In this document: piece after piece, positions 1-9,996 of the stretch
Layout of the letters: the number at the start of each line of letters is the position of its first letter
Numbering within the stretch: the first letter of the stretch is position 1
NCBI GenBank assembly: GCA_021827645.1
Contig: JAKAVA010000028.1
Span: 1 to 63,634 of the forward strand
Direction: 5' to 3'
DNA from: Planctomycetota bacterium
GTDB taxonomy: Bacteria; Planctomycetota; Phycisphaerae; WQYP01
Length of the DNA stretch: 63,634 nucleotides
Notes under the pieces: generated by a model
The model's input: the letters and a program-made list of their open reading frames with translations, nothing else
The model's database searches: none
Told to the model about the DNA's origin: nothing
Translations under genes and position numbers: made by a program

Positions 1-39
1 AACGGAACATCGGCAACGATGAATAGACGCTTCCTGCAT
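1..39 (-). CDS. 5' end of an unidentified gene, cut by the left edge
   Basis: Thirteen codons are visible, starting at an ATG (37-39) that has a clear ribosome binding site, GAGGAG, nine bases upstream. The frame is open to the window edge. It starts 16 bases after the stop of the PqiA-like gene, so the two are probably co-transcribed. In other bacteria pqiA is often followed by an MCE-domain gene (pqiB), but the residues visible here are too few to support that. This is a start-site call only. Confidence 0.3.
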   Translation of the reverse strand, partial: MQEASIHRCRCSV

Positions 40-55
40 CTTGTTATACTCCTCG

Positions 56-1168
56 TCAATCCATTGACACCTTCGAGTATACACGACTCGCTGTTAAAAA
101 ACACGGAGTTATTTTTGCACTGGCCCTAAACGGATCGACGTTTGACCATCGCCCCATCCGATGGATGACGTGGTAGAGCCGGGTGCGGAAGACCAGATGC
201 TTGGCGGTTGGATGCCGAACACGAAATAACATCCACGTGAGGCCGACGAGCTTGAGCAGCGGGATCAGAATGCTGGTGATGATAATAATGACAGCGAGTT
301 CCCAGAATCCAGCGGCGATGAGTTCTTTCACGCCGTCGATGATCGAGTGGAGCTTGATGCCACCGGGCTGGAGCGTATAGCTCATGGCGTAGTAATAGGC
401 AGGAAAGTAGAGGACGTACCCGGCGGCCACGAGGGCGCCGGTCCGCGTCATTGAATTCAGTTTGCGCTCCCTCAGGCGTTTCCAGCATCGCGGGCAGCGA
501 TGGCCGAGATATCGTTGCGGCAGGACTAAAGCACACGCCTCACAACTGATTGTCGGCCCCGGTTGAGCCCGGTGCTCGTCAGGCCGAATCGCCCTCCAGA
601 TACGGTGAGACGACAGGCACCATGGGCTGAGAATCTGTAGTGCCGCGGCCATGATGAGACACCAGCCACCCCATTGAATCCGCCCCTGCAATTGAACCTC
701 GGTGCGCATGAAGACGACAAACCCTGCCAGTACGAGCACATCCGACATGGCCCAGAGTTCGATATCCTGGGCCCTTCGATAAAGATAACCCAACCACTTC
801 GGCCGCTTGTTCAACCGCACCGCACCCAGCACGACGATCATCATCCCCGCCCGCAGGAAGGGGAACACGATTGCGAAGGCCGCAAACATGACGGCTAAGA
901 GCGGCCAATGGCCCTGCCAGAGAGCGGTAACGCCGTTACTGATGTAATTCTCTCGCGACTCAGGGCCGAGGGTTGCCTGCATGAGGGGTAGCAGATTGGC
1001 GGGAAAAAGGAGGATAAACTCGGCAATCATCCACGAGAGACCGAGATTGAGGTCCATGGGTTCGACCGCGTCGAGCAGGCAACCGCACCGAAAACAGTAC
1101 GCCGCCGACCGGATATCCAATTCGCCGACATGCTGATCGATACCACAATTTTCACATGACTGCGCCAC
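56..1168 (-). CDS. PqiA-like integral membrane protein with altered C-terminus
   Basis: 370 residues with the two-domain PqiA layout. An N-terminal zinc-ribbon-like knuckle (CENC...CFRC, residues 5-29) is followed by membrane segments near 45-65, 90-115, 140-155 and 170-185. A second knuckle (CEAC...CPRC, about 208-228) is followed by segments near 245-265 and 288-315. PqiA proteins sit in the inner membrane and work with MCE proteins in envelope lipid transport. The GTG start is supported by AAGGA seven bases upstream. The family motif GRWSNVDPF is present at about 339-347, but the expected final membrane helix is then replaced by 23 unrelated polar residues. Either the C-terminus was lost by frameshift or rearrangement, or this is a variant. 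The general family call is firm; function is inferred. Confidence 0.8.
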   Translation of the reverse strand: MAQSCENCGIDQHVGELDIRSAAYCFRCGCLLDAVEPMDLNLGLSWMIAEFILLFPANLLPLMQATLGPESRENYISNGVTALWQGHWPLLAVMFAAFAIVFPFLRAGMMIVVLGAVRLNKRPKWLGYLYRRAQDIELWAMSDVLVLAGFVVFMRTEVQLQGRIQWGGWCLIMAAALQILSPWCLSSHRIWRAIRPDEHRAQPGPTISCEACALVLPQRYLGHRCPRCWKRLRERKLNSMTRTGALVAAGYVLYFPAYYYAMSYTLQPGGIKLHSIIDGVKELIAAGFWELAVIIIITSILIPLLKLVGLTWMLFRVRHPTAKHLVFRTRLYHVIHRMGRWSNVDPFRASAKITPCFLTASRVYSKVSMD

Positions 1169-1400
1169 CGCACTTTCCTTTTATACGGGAGTATACACAG
1201 GCTGAATTCCGGATAAAGGGAATTTGGACCGCGGTGCCGCCGAGATAAAAGATGAGCCCAGGCACCGAACGATGCGCCCGATGGTCAGGGAATGTTGCTT
1301 TGGAGATTCAGAAGCAACGGTGGTTTTGTCGCGAGCAATAGCGATCGCCGCGCCAGGTCAACATGAAGCAGACTGCCCCGGTTCGGCTGAAATTTAATCC

Positions 1401-4400
1401 TCATTGTCCGAAGAGGCCGTGCAGGAGCCCCTTCACCTGCCCCTTAATCCCCTTGCCGATGCTCTTGAGTGGATGGCTGGTGAGCTTGATTTGCGGCGAT
1501 GCGGTGGTGCCGGCGAGTTTTAGGGGGATCGGCAGTGTGAGGCCCCCACCGGTGATGTTCATATCGACATTCATCTGATTGTTCAACCCCACCCAGCCGC
1601 TCAGGTCGAGGCCGAACGATGCCAGCACCAATTTCATATCTTTGTAGCTCACGCGTCCGTTCTTGAGAACGAATTGTGTCGGACGGATGCCGCTGTCCGC
1701 GATACTGATGTTGCCGCCCAACGGACCGGACAATGCGGAAATCTGCCCGACAAATGGGGCGTTGGTGGTCAGATGCGTAATGCTCACGGTCCCGATGGCC
1801 GTACCCGACTTTTTCATGGCAACCGAAGAAAGGGGAATATCAGCCGACTGGAGTGACATATTCAGAATTCCCTGCACATTCACCAGCGCCGGTTGCCCCT
1901 TATTGCCCCAGGTCAGCGGGAGAAACTTCAGGATGCTCGCCCCCATCGGCGCATTGATCTGCACTTTGCTGGCAACCTGCAGCGGAGATGTCAGCACGTA
2001 GGTGGGGGTTGCCCCATTTAGATCAATATATCCGCCAAGATTCACCGTCCCATGATTGGCCGGGATAGCTGCCGGCGTAATCTGGATGCGGCCTGCCGAT
2101 TCTGAAAATCCGAGCGATCCGGGGCCCAAGTGCGTGCCATCATAGCTGAGTTCTTTGAACGCCAGAGCGGTTGGAGTAATGCTCAACTTGCGGGCAACCA
2201 AAAGGCCCGGCGCGGATGTAAGCGGACCCGTGACGGCCAACGGCATGCTTCCACTGCCCGTCGCCGAGAAGGTCGGCGGCAGGAATGGCTTGAGGAGCGC
2301 GATCGCGCCGGCAAGATCATAGTGCAGCGTGCCGTGAATTTTTTCCACTCCACCCGGCCCCCAGGCGAGAACCGAATCCCGTTCAATGGTGAGCAGATTA
2401 CTGTCGGCTTTTTTGCCTCCAGCTTCCCCAATGCGGCAGGTATTCGTAACGGTGAAGATTTTTTGGGTCAGATCTGCCTTGCCGGCCAAACTTGCCAGCA
2501 GATTCGTCGGCGGCAGCACCGCTTTCGCCCCGGGCATTGCAATCTGATATCCATTCACGTGAGCGTCAAGCGCAGTAGAAATGATCTTGCCGTTTCCGAG
2601 GGCATCGGCATCCAACGCCAACTGCCCGGCGAGTTTTGCCCCGACCGGCAGTTTACCAAGGTTGATGAGCAGATTCTGCAATCGGGCCAGATCTGCTGCG
2701 ATTTTTATCGATGGGGCGGCGATCTGCGGTGAACTGCCGACGAGATTCATCATCACCGGTTTGTCGATGGTGACCGACAGAAGTTCGTCACCTGATTTCA
2801 GAGACATATTCGATAGCGTCACCGAGCGGACTTTTCCGGTATGGATATCGGCGGCCAGAAGCAGATCGAGTTTCGGTTCGGTGAAGGGTGGCGCGTTTTT
2901 GACATCCCCCTGCATGGAGATGTCGCTCAGATGCAGGGCCGCATTCGTCACCTCAAGCCGGCCAGACGAATAATTGAGATCGATGGGTGAGTTTTTAATA
3001 TATCCCGCTAGCTTGTACGCGGGTGTTGAGGGACTGACGGTTTGGACAAGATCCCAGAGCTTCTTGAGGTTTATCATGGCCAGCGTCATATGAAGATGCC
3101 GGACGGAGAGAGGCTTGGGGGTAACGGCGGCGTCGGCCTGCACATCGAGAAGTTGCGGTGAATTCAAGCCCATGGAAACCTGGGCGGATGCAAGCGAGCC
3201 TTTTGTGAGCACCAGATCCGCCTTAAGAGGTAACGTGATGGTGCTGATACGGACAGGTGACGCTTTGGCCTCCGAGAGATAAACCAGATGCTGCAATTGC
3301 AATTTAATATCAACGGCGGGCTTCGAGGTGAGCACATTGCTCAGCGCACCGGCAATGGAAAGTCGGCCAGTGATGGACTTGCCGTCCAATTCCACGAATG
3401 GCGATAATTCCTGTTTCAGCAGTCCCAGGTTGCAGTCCGATGCGAGCGAATAACTGATATGTTTGGCACCGCGGGCGCTCAGTACAGATAACCGCAAGAC
3501 AGCGGACGTGGATTTTGGTTCGCTCTGCGAAACGCTGCATCGAGTCAACGTCCAGCGCCCCGCCTGTCTCGTGGCGGCGGCGTTCATGATCATCGGGTAG
3601 ATGGACGCGGGAATTTCTTTCCAGCGACACACCTGCGGAGAGAGGCTCAAGTCGAGGGCCAAAGCGGAAGTGGTGCTCCGGCTGCGAAGATGAAGTTGCA
3701 CCACAGCCCGACCGGATTTGACCTTGAGCGGAAGATGGTTGAGTCGCAGCGTATGGCGGAAGTCATCGGTGAAAAGTGCGGTATTGATGGTTGACGTCAC
3801 CGCCAGACCGGTGCCGCCCCAATTTCCGTCGGTCGAACGCAGGGCCGAAAGACGGTTGAGGTTCACCGCACCGGATGCAGAAATATTAAATACCGGACAT
3901 TGCATGGCAAGCTGTTCGATGTTGAGATGTTCGGCATCCCACACCATATCGACCGGAATGGCCAGATTTCCGAGCACCGGATGATCACCGTGCAGGAGCG
4001 CCCCGCCAAGTGTCAAAGCGTCAATCTGCATCTGTCCGCTGATGCGCCCCTGATGTGGCGCATGGCTGACCACCGCGAGGTGCCCGTGCAGGGTGCCGTC
4101 CATGTGCACCGGCAGATTAAATCGCTTCAGATAGGAGAGGTAGACATGCGACATGTTCAGCGTCAACTGGCCGGTCATCGCGGGAAGAGCCTTGAGATGT
4201 TGATGGGCGAACGGAGAAATGGTGCCATCGAGGGTAACCGTCGACGGCTTTTCTGCTCCCCCACCTGCAAATGCATTGAGGGCGATGGTAACCGGTCCAC
4301 CGGTGGTGGCCCCCCTGATGTTCAGATCGCCATAGGCCAATCTGGCATTTTCGTGTGATGGAAGCGTCCACTTCAATGTTGAAAGCCGAGACTTAAGATC

Positions 4401-5753
4401 GAAAGAAACCGGCGGTAGGAGAGGCGTCTGCGACGATCCGCTCTTCGCGCCCGGCCGGTGCCCATCTCCGGCGGCCAAGGCGACCGAGAATGCCAGACCG
4501 CCGCCAACAAATTTTGCGCCGGATGGTGTTCGCAGCAGATGGGGAAACTGCTCCAATACATGGGAAATAACGGACTGCAGTTTGATTGCCAATTGAGCCT
4601 TGCCGATCGGCTGCCGATAGTGGTTGTGGATCATAGCCAGAAGCGTCTGAACGGAACCTGATCCGGTCACCGAGACCGATCCCAAATTTGAACTGGCGAT
4701 ACTGAGTTGGCTCACCTGATAACGTGGGGATACCCCGGCGTAATCGACCGATGCGGCAGTGCGGAAATCAACCCGGCCCAAATCGGGATGATCCCCTTTC
4801 AGCGCGGCGCCACCTAAATGGACATGATCGGCCCGGAGAGACATTTTTATTCCGACGTCAGCATGCGATTTCATATCCGCCTGCGCATCGAGGGATAATA
4901 TTCCGGAAGAATGCAGATGCATGCCCCCGCCGGCCAGCAGCGGATTAAGGCATGCGAGTTCCAATCCCTGCGTTTTTACGGTCATCGTGCCGGTCATTTT
5001 TTCCCAAGGTAACAGTCCCTGAGGTCCAAACGCGGCGGCTTGTAATTTCAAGAAGATTTTCGCCGGGGCGGCACTGCCGAGGCCGGCCGCAACAGAAAAA
5101 GTCGCCTCGGAGGGTTTCAGACTGCGCGTATTAAAGGCTGCAGCAAAATGGAGACCGGTGGCCCGCAGCGGTGGTTCCCCGGGGGTTATCCAAGTCAGGC
5201 GTTTTACGGTGAGATCGATACTCCCCGAGAGTGCCGGCACAGAGGTGGATGAAGCCGCGGAGGGGGCCGTTGGCGTCTTGGCAGCCGGCGTTACCTTGGA
5301 CGACGGTTTGGAGGCAGCGGCGGGCGCGGACGACGCAATCGCTTGAAGCAGATTCAGTTTTCCGTTGACGGTCGCAAGATGAAGACTGGAAATCGGGATA
5401 TCGATCTTACCGAGGTGATGCCAATTGGAAATCAATCCCACCAGCGACAGTTGGGTATGGACGGCGGCGTTTTTAACGACGGCCGAACCCTCCGGATCCA
5501 TCACCGTGAGATGATTGATCTTTAACGGACTGAACCAGCCGATTGAAAGGCTACCGATTTTAACCTTGCCCGCAATTCGACTGTTGACCTGGCCCACAAT
5601 GAATCGCAGCCCCGGTCCGGTACAGAGTAAGCTTGGTGCAATCGCCACCAGGAGGACAATCAGGGCTAAAATGACTCCCGTCACGATCAACCATTTCCGG
5701 CGGCGAGGTTTTTTGACTGCATCTTTCGGATTGGAAGTCGTATTTTCGGCCAT
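1401..5753 (-). CDS. Very large AsmA-like membrane-anchored protein
   Basis: 1450 residues. A basic N-terminus (KKPRRRKWL) precedes a single membrane helix (about 19-41). The rest is a long, low-charge, beta-rich region with many alternating hydrophobic strands and repeated pieces such as IGSLSIGWFSPLKI near the N-terminus. The C-terminus carries 'LKLAGTTASPQIKL' and a Gly/Lys-rich end. This is the layout of AsmA/TamB/YhdP-like repeating-beta-groove proteins, which span the periplasm and are implicated in moving lipid or assembling the outer membrane. A low-complexity Ala/Ser/Pro/Thr linker lies near residues 140-175. The start has AAGGG ten bases upstream. It is monocistronic and divergent from mqnC. 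No catalytic motif is visible. The AsmA-like call rests on architecture, not on a specific signature. Confidence 0.7.
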   Translation of the reverse strand: MAENTTSNPKDAVKKPRRRKWLIVTGVILALIVLLVAIAPSLLCTGPGLRFIVGQVNSRIAGKVKIGSLSIGWFSPLKINHLTVMDPEGSAVVKNAAVHTQLSLVGLISNWHHLGKIDIPISSLHLATVNGKLNLLQAIASSAPAAASKPSSKVTPAAKTPTAPSAASSTSVPALSGSIDLTVKRLTWITPGEPPLRATGLHFAAAFNTRSLKPSEATFSVAAGLGSAAPAKIFLKLQAAAFGPQGLLPWEKMTGTMTVKTQGLELACLNPLLAGGGMHLHSSGILSLDAQADMKSHADVGIKMSLRADHVHLGGAALKGDHPDLGRVDFRTAASVDYAGVSPRYQVSQLSIASSNLGSVSVTGSGSVQTLLAMIHNHYRQPIGKAQLAIKLQSVISHVLEQFPHLLRTPSGAKFVGGGLAFSVALAAGDGHRPGAKSGSSQTPLLPPVSFDLKSRLSTLKWTLPSHENARLAYGDLNIRGATTGGPVTIALNAFAGGGAEKPSTVTLDGTISPFAHQHLKALPAMTGQLTLNMSHVYLSYLKRFNLPVHMDGTLHGHLAVVSHAPHQGRISGQMQIDALTLGGALLHGDHPVLGNLAIPVDMVWDAEHLNIEQLAMQCPVFNISASGAVNLNRLSALRSTDGNWGGTGLAVTSTINTALFTDDFRHTLRLNHLPLKVKSGRAVVQLHLRSRSTTSALALDLSLSPQVCRWKEIPASIYPMIMNAAATRQAGRWTLTRCSVSQSEPKSTSAVLRLSVLSARGAKHISYSLASDCNLGLLKQELSPFVELDGKSITGRLSIAGALSNVLTSKPAVDIKLQLQHLVYLSEAKASPVRISTITLPLKADLVLTKGSLASAQVSMGLNSPQLLDVQADAAVTPKPLSVRHLHMTLAMINLKKLWDLVQTVSPSTPAYKLAGYIKNSPIDLNYSSGRLEVTNAALHLSDISMQGDVKNAPPFTEPKLDLLLAADIHTGKVRSVTLSNMSLKSGDELLSVTIDKPVMMNLVGSSPQIAAPSIKIAADLARLQNLLINLGKLPVGAKLAGQLALDADALGNGKIISTALDAHVNGYQIAMPGAKAVLPPTNLLASLAGKADLTQKIFTVTNTCRIGEAGGKKADSNLLTIERDSVLAWGPGGVEKIHGTLHYDLAGAIALLKPFLPPTFSATGSGSMPLAVTGPLTSAPGLLVARKLSITPTALAFKELSYDGTHLGPGSLGFSESAGRIQITPAAIPANHGTVNLGGYIDLNGATPTYVLTSPLQVASKVQINAPMGASILKFLPLTWGNKGQPALVNVQGILNMSLQSADIPLSSVAMKKSGTAIGTVSITHLTTNAPFVGQISALSGPLGGNISIADSGIRPTQFVLKNGRVSYKDMKLVLASFGLDLSGWVGLNNQMNVDMNITGGGLTLPIPLKLAGTTASPQIKLTSHPLKSIGKGIKGQVKGLLHGLFGQ

Positions 5754-6089
5754 AAACTATCGTCCCTTAACCAACCATGACTCTCTACCGTCAGGCTCAC
5801 GGGCTCAGCCGCTGAGTTTGCACTCGTTTCCTGTACGAGTCTTGAAACCGCACCTGAGTCAGTTTCACTACGGCCGGGACCCACGCCTGGATCACACTGC
5901 GATAAAGCCCACACAGGCTGCAGCCCGTTTCATCGCCATTATACCCTTTGGCGGTTCGGGCAGGAGACAGTTTGAAATCGGCCGTCCGTGCCCTACCATT
6001 TAAACAGCTGCCGCGGTAGATCGGCGGCTCGATGATGAAGCGTCCGGCTGCTGAATTTTCGGGGCACCGGGTATTCGGAGAGACATAAG
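5754..6089. other. Intergenic region between divergent asmA-like and mqnC genes
   Basis: 336 bases between two divergently read genes, so both promoters should lie here. I see the ribosome binding sites of both genes (GGAGAG ahead of mqnC, AAGGG ahead of the AsmA-like gene). I see no convincing -35/-10 pair and no RNA gene. Confidence 0.4.
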
Positions 6090-7415
6090 ATGTCTGCAAT
6101 TGAAATGAACCTTATTCCACCGCTGAAGAGCACACCGCTCTATGAACCGACCTTTCGCATCGCTGATGTCATCGACGGGCGTGCGCGATTGACGGACGAC
6201 CAGTTTCTGGAACTCTACGAGAACACCCCGCTGGCACAACTCGGGCAATATGCCGCTGCCATGACCGAGCGGCTATGCCCCACCGATTACCGCACCTACG
6301 TGATTGACCGCAACATCAACTACACCAATATCTGCACGGCCCGATGCACATTCTGCGCGTTTAAGCGTAATGATCCGGCCGCTCCGGATGCTTATACATT
6401 GGACAGTGAGGCGATCAGCGCCAAGATACGCGAACTTCTTGCCATCGGCGGTACGCAGATTTTGATGCAGGGGGGGATGAACCCGGCCCTGCCGATCACC
6501 TACTACGAGAATCTGCTGCAAACGATCCGCGAGAAGTTTCCATCGATTCACATTCATGCATTCAGCCCACCAGAATTTGTTGAATTTTCACGATTCTTCA
6601 ATATGCCGATCGCTGAGATTCTGCGGCGGTTTCAGGCCTGCGGGCTGGCAACCATTCCCGGCGGCGGCGGAGAAATATTCTCCGAGCGTGTGCGCAGCCG
6701 TATCGGACCGGGCAAATGCACCGGCGAGGAGTGGCTGGATGTCATGTCGGAGGCTCACAAACTCGGCATGTATACCAGTGCCACGATGCTGATCGGCCAC
6801 ATCGAAGATATCTCGGACCGGCTGGACCATCTGCACCGCCTGCGCGAGAGGCAGGACTGGGCTTTGACCCATGCACCGGCGCATTACACCGCGTTTATTC
6901 ATTGGCCCTACCAGAGCGAAAATACACCGCTGGATAAAAAGCGAAAATGGAATCCCTCGGACGGCAAGCCATTTGAGTTCGACAACGGCAGGACGGTAAG
7001 ACTGGCGGACGCGAATGAATATCTACGAATGCTGGCACTGGCCCGGCTGTATCTGGATAATTTCCGCAACCTCCAGAGCAGTTGGGTGACGATGGGGCCA
7101 AAAATTGGCCAGCTTGCACTCTTTTTCGGGGCCAACGACATGGGCAGCGTGATGATGGAGGAAAATGTGGTGAGTTCCGCCGGAACCACCTACTGTCTTT
7201 CCGAAGAGATGATTTGCAGGATTATCCGCGATGCGGGGTGGATACCCGCGCAGCGCAATCAATATTATGAAGTGATCAAACGCCACGACGGCCCTGACGC
7301 TCCTGACCGGCGGCCCCACCTGCCGCCTCCGGAACGAACCCGTCGCCATCAGATTACCCCGGAAGAAGCCGCAGCGTATAAATCCGCAGTGCTTACCATC
7401 AGCGCCAAGACGTGA
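6090..7415 (+). CDS. mqnC: Cyclic dehypoxanthinyl futalosine synthase (radical SAM)
   Basis: 441 residues. This radical SAM enzyme of the futalosine route to menaquinone cyclises dehypoxanthine futalosine. The radical SAM cluster motif is CTARCTFC (CX3CX2C, about residues 81-88). Downstream, GGTQILMQGG, HAFSPPE, IPGGGGEI, KCTGEEW and FIHWPYQ follow MqnC more closely than its paralogue MqnE or the F420 enzyme CofH. The ATG follows GGAGAG at good spacing. The protein is about 60 residues longer than most MqnC because of a charged C-terminal tail rich in Pro and Arg. No other mqn gene is in the window. The gene predicts menaquinone-based respiration, which fits the planctomycete assignment. Confidence 0.9.
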   Translation: MSAIEMNLIPPLKSTPLYEPTFRIADVIDGRARLTDDQFLELYENTPLAQLGQYAAAMTERLCPTDYRTYVIDRNINYTNICTARCTFCAFKRNDPAAPDAYTLDSEAISAKIRELLAIGGTQILMQGGMNPALPITYYENLLQTIREKFPSIHIHAFSPPEFVEFSRFFNMPIAEILRRFQACGLATIPGGGGEIFSERVRSRIGPGKCTGEEWLDVMSEAHKLGMYTSATMLIGHIEDISDRLDHLHRLRERQDWALTHAPAHYTAFIHWPYQSENTPLDKKRKWNPSDGKPFEFDNGRTVRLADANEYLRMLALARLYLDNFRNLQSSWVTMGPKIGQLALFFGANDMGSVMMEENVVSSAGTTYCLSEEMICRIIRDAGWIPAQRNQYYEVIKRHDGPDAPDRRPHLPPPERTRRHQITPEEAAAYKSAVLTISAKT

Positions 7416-7519
7416 TTCGGCTTGCCGCGTCGTGAAATATCAAAAATGGCGGCCGACGCCGAAACATCACGCGCCTCATCTGAAAAGTCTTGTCACACCA
7501 TTCGCCCGAGTGCCTTCGA

Positions 7520-8017
7520 CTATTTGGGTGCGGTAGTTGTGGGGGGCAACGCCGGCAGAAATGCATTGGAACTGATGAAGAAGCTGTAAATCTGCCACGT
7601 TTTGCCGGCCTTTATAAGCTTCAAAGTGATCGTCGCCCGGCCATTTTTGAAGCTACCGATATCCGTGAATTTACCGGTTGTCTTTTTTCCAAATTGAGTG
7701 CTCAGACCGCTGAAAACAACCCCGATGGGCGGATCGAGTTTTTTAAGCGGGCCGAGCTTGCGATACTCGGTGAAAAGCCGCTTCCCCAAGTCATTTTTCA
7801 GAAGCAAAGCCTTATAACTTGGGTAGGCCCGGTTAAGCAGCGGCTTGACCTGCCAATCACGGGCCACGGCGGTAATCGATGTCGTCACGAATTGCTGGGC
7901 ATTTTTTTGCATGGCCATCATCGGTTTGATGGCGTTGTACGCGAGAATGGCCAGAACGATAATCAGCACAACAAATATGGATGAAATAACCCCGACTATG
8001 ATGAGACAGGTACGCAT
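7520..8017 (-). CDS. Small membrane-anchored protein of unknown function
   Basis: 165 residues from the ATG at 8015-8017, which has GGAGG seven bases upstream; the frame is open further upstream but that part lacks a binding site. One N-terminal helix (about residues 4-28, very Ile/Val rich) anchors a compact domain of about 130 residues. The domain ends in beta-strand-like segments (KNGRATITLKLIKAG, WQIYSFFISS). This is the shape of small periplasmic or exported proteins with a DUF4864- or Coa1-like fold, but I cannot name the family. It stands alone between mqnC (convergent) and the SUFU gene. Confidence 0.6.
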   Translation of the reverse strand: MRTCLIIVGVISSIFVVLIIVLAILAYNAIKPMMAMQKNAQQFVTTSITAVARDWQVKPLLNRAYPSYKALLLKNDLGKRLFTEYRKLGPLKKLDPPIGVVFSGLSTQFGKKTTGKFTDIGSFKNGRATITLKLIKAGKTWQIYSFFISSNAFLPALPPTTTAPK

Positions 8018-8325
8018 AACGCCACCTCCGCACAGTAGAGCCGTCCATGAACCATGACGACCCCGAATTCCCAGCTTGATCCGCCGGCTTGAGACCGTTT
8101 GCACACGGAATAATAACGTCACGCTGGATCCAATGCCATAGCGGGGCAGCGGTTATGATTTGGGCCGATACGCGGGAAATACTTCAATAGCAGATCATCG
8201 CCATTGTCCATGCTCCGGGGTCTCCAACAACCTCGGCGTCTGGAAGAGTTTCATATGGTTACGGCCACGCACCCTGATCATTTTCACAGTGATGAGAATT
8301 TCATTTGCGCAGTTCGGCGATGCGG

Positions 8326-8997
8326 TCAGATCACGCTCTGCCGGGTGACATCCGTGACACGGGATACACCGTGGTGCTGCAGCAGTTCAAGGAGTCCGCT
8401 GCCGTCCTGTGCCCGGGCAAATTTCATCTCGGCATCGGTGATTCCCAGGAGCAGGAGCATTTCCACCTTGCCGGAAGGCAGGTCGAAAAGATGAATATCG
8501 GCCGGCGAGGGAACGACAAATATATGTTTAATAGGCGAAGGATCCGGCGGACAGAGTGCCGGTGGAAGATGAATACGATCAAAAATTTCGACCAATTCAA
8601 AGGAGACCAACCCCGCGGCAACCAGCATCTGATTGGCCATGGCCCACTGAATGACGCGTACCGCCCACGGCGATTCGGTGGGGGTGAACATGACCACTTC
8701 AAAACCCAGACCGCTGGGCTCGGCGGGATTCGGATGTTCACACTGATCAAGTGTTGGATTGGAGAGGCCGGAACTTGCGTAGGCCCAGCAGTTTCGAATC
8801 GAATCGGGCGGCGAGGTTACCGCACCGTAATGCAGCCAAAGAGGAGGGGGCTTGAATTCATGAGGGGGAATGGAAAAAAATTCGGCTGGGATCACTGAGA
8901 TTTCAGATTTCAGCGAACCAAAGAGCCGCGGATAGATCGTCTCTTCCCTCAGTTGCCAGACGTCGGTGAAAAATTTTTCGATGGTTCCCTGTGACAA
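8326..8997 (-). CDS. Suppressor-of-fused (SUFU) domain protein
   Basis: 223 residues spanning a SUFU domain. Landmarks match the eukaryotic SUFU N-terminal domain: a 'SP..NI..W.Y.S.GLS' block (here SPPDSIRNCWAYASSGLSN, about 61-79), then PSGLGFEVV (about 93-101), SPWAVRVIQW, a HIFVVPSP strand, and the C-terminal FDLPSGKVEMLLLLGIT with SGLLELL. In animals SUFU binds Gli transcription factors. In bacteria the domain is widespread, often in immunity or polymorphic-toxin settings, with unknown partners. No toxin gene is adjacent here; neighbours are rpsU and the small membrane protein. The fold call is strong; the cellular role is unknown. Confidence 0.8.
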   Translation of the reverse strand: MSQGTIEKFFTDVWQLREETIYPRLFGSLKSEISVIPAEFFSIPPHEFKPPPLWLHYGAVTSPPDSIRNCWAYASSGLSNPTLDQCEHPNPAEPSGLGFEVVMFTPTESPWAVRVIQWAMANQMLVAAGLVSFELVEIFDRIHLPPALCPPDPSPIKHIFVVPSPADIHLFDLPSGKVEMLLLLGITDAEMKFARAQDGSGLLELLQHHGVSRVTDVTRQSVI

Positions 8998-9202
8998 TAC
9001 CGGGTCGTTCCTTTCAACTGCCTGTTTCGATGTTCATCACCGACGCGCATCTGCGATGCGGCATCACAAAGCGTTTTGCAGGCAGACGAAAATTAAAATC
9101 AATACACCGAAACCGGCCATCACAGGCGAAGCGTCTGCATTGAAGCCAAGACGTACGACTATTCCATTTGAAAAAAAGGCGTAAAAGGAAAACGCCCGGA
9201 CA

Positions 9203-9403
9203 TCACGCCCCGGCAGTTTCGCGTAAACGCTTGATTTCTTTATTCTGCGCTTTCCGTAACTGACGCCGAGCCTTCTCACTGGGCTTTTCGTAGTAACTGG
9301 TCCGCTTCATATCTTTGATCAATCCCTCTTTTTCGCAGAGCTTCTTGAAGCGACGGAGCAACTGATCCAGGGGTTCATTGGCCTTGACTTTAACTCTGAG
9401 CAT
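9203..9403 (-). CDS. rpsU: 30S ribosomal protein bS21
   Basis: 66 residues, typical length for bS21. The signature run is visible: VKANEPLDQLLRRFKK near residues 6-21, then the strongly basic RRQLRKAQNKEIKRLRE tail. bS21 sits on the platform of the small subunit near the anti-Shine-Dalgarno helix and assists initiation. The ATG has GAGG five bases upstream. A perfect 7-bp hairpin lies just before the binding site. The gene is solitary, as is common for rpsU outside the rpsU-dnaG-rpoD operon. Confidence 0.95.
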   Translation of the reverse strand: MLRVKVKANEPLDQLLRRFKKLCEKEGLIKDMKRTSYYEKPSEKARRQLRKAQNKEIKRLRETAGA

Positions 9404-9420
9404 TCATACCTCATTTACCA

Positions 9421-9442
9421 TCTCGACGCCTTCCGGTCGAGA
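9421..9442 (-). promoter_or_regulatory. Hairpin in the rpsU leader
   Basis: TCTCGAC and GTCGAGA form a perfect 7-bp stem with an 8-base loop. On the rpsU strand it ends nine bases before the ribosome binding site. No T-run follows, so it is not a terminator. It may control or protect the rpsU message; this is inference. Confidence 0.45.
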
Positions 9443-9996
9443 CCAACATCGGTTCCACGTACAGCGTACGATTTGAAGGCAGACAGACTTTTAAGCTGTC
9501 ACATACTAGCACAAGCGACAAAAAACGACCAACCCGTTGAATTTCTCAACGGATGTCGAAAACTCATCGCGGATTTGATGCATCGGCGCAACGTATTTGG
9601 CCGCCACCAAAACTGACGGTATGATAGCAAAGTGTGAGTTGCCGAGCAACTATGTCGGCACGATCATGATCGGACGCGGTGGTGAATTCTTCTTTTCTGT
9701 CCGATTGGGCACGGAACGGATGGGGAAGTACGGAATATCACATGCGAAATTTAATTACCATTATGCGTAAAAATGGGACTTATTCGGTCGCGAAAGAATG
9801 GCGAGCCTCTCCGGCTGGATGTATTGCCGATGTTCGGGGGGCTTACGAGCGATCAAGTGATGGCGCCATTCCCATTTCAGAGCATGTGAAGCTCCGCCAG
9901 CACGCGGGGTGGTGATCACCGAGCCCGATCGATTGGAGCAATTAAAGGAATCGATGCAATAGTCGGTCGAGTTGCGGCGTTTAACGGGTAGTTTGA
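9443..9996. other. Intergenic region between rpsU and the ECF sigma gene
   Basis: About 550 bases between divergent genes. Short open frames here (for example 9679-9915 on the + strand) lack a ribosome binding site and look non-coding. The stretch should hold the rpsU and sigma-gene promoters. I see a weak TAGTAT -10-like box for rpsU near 9505 and nothing else I can support. Confidence 0.35.
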
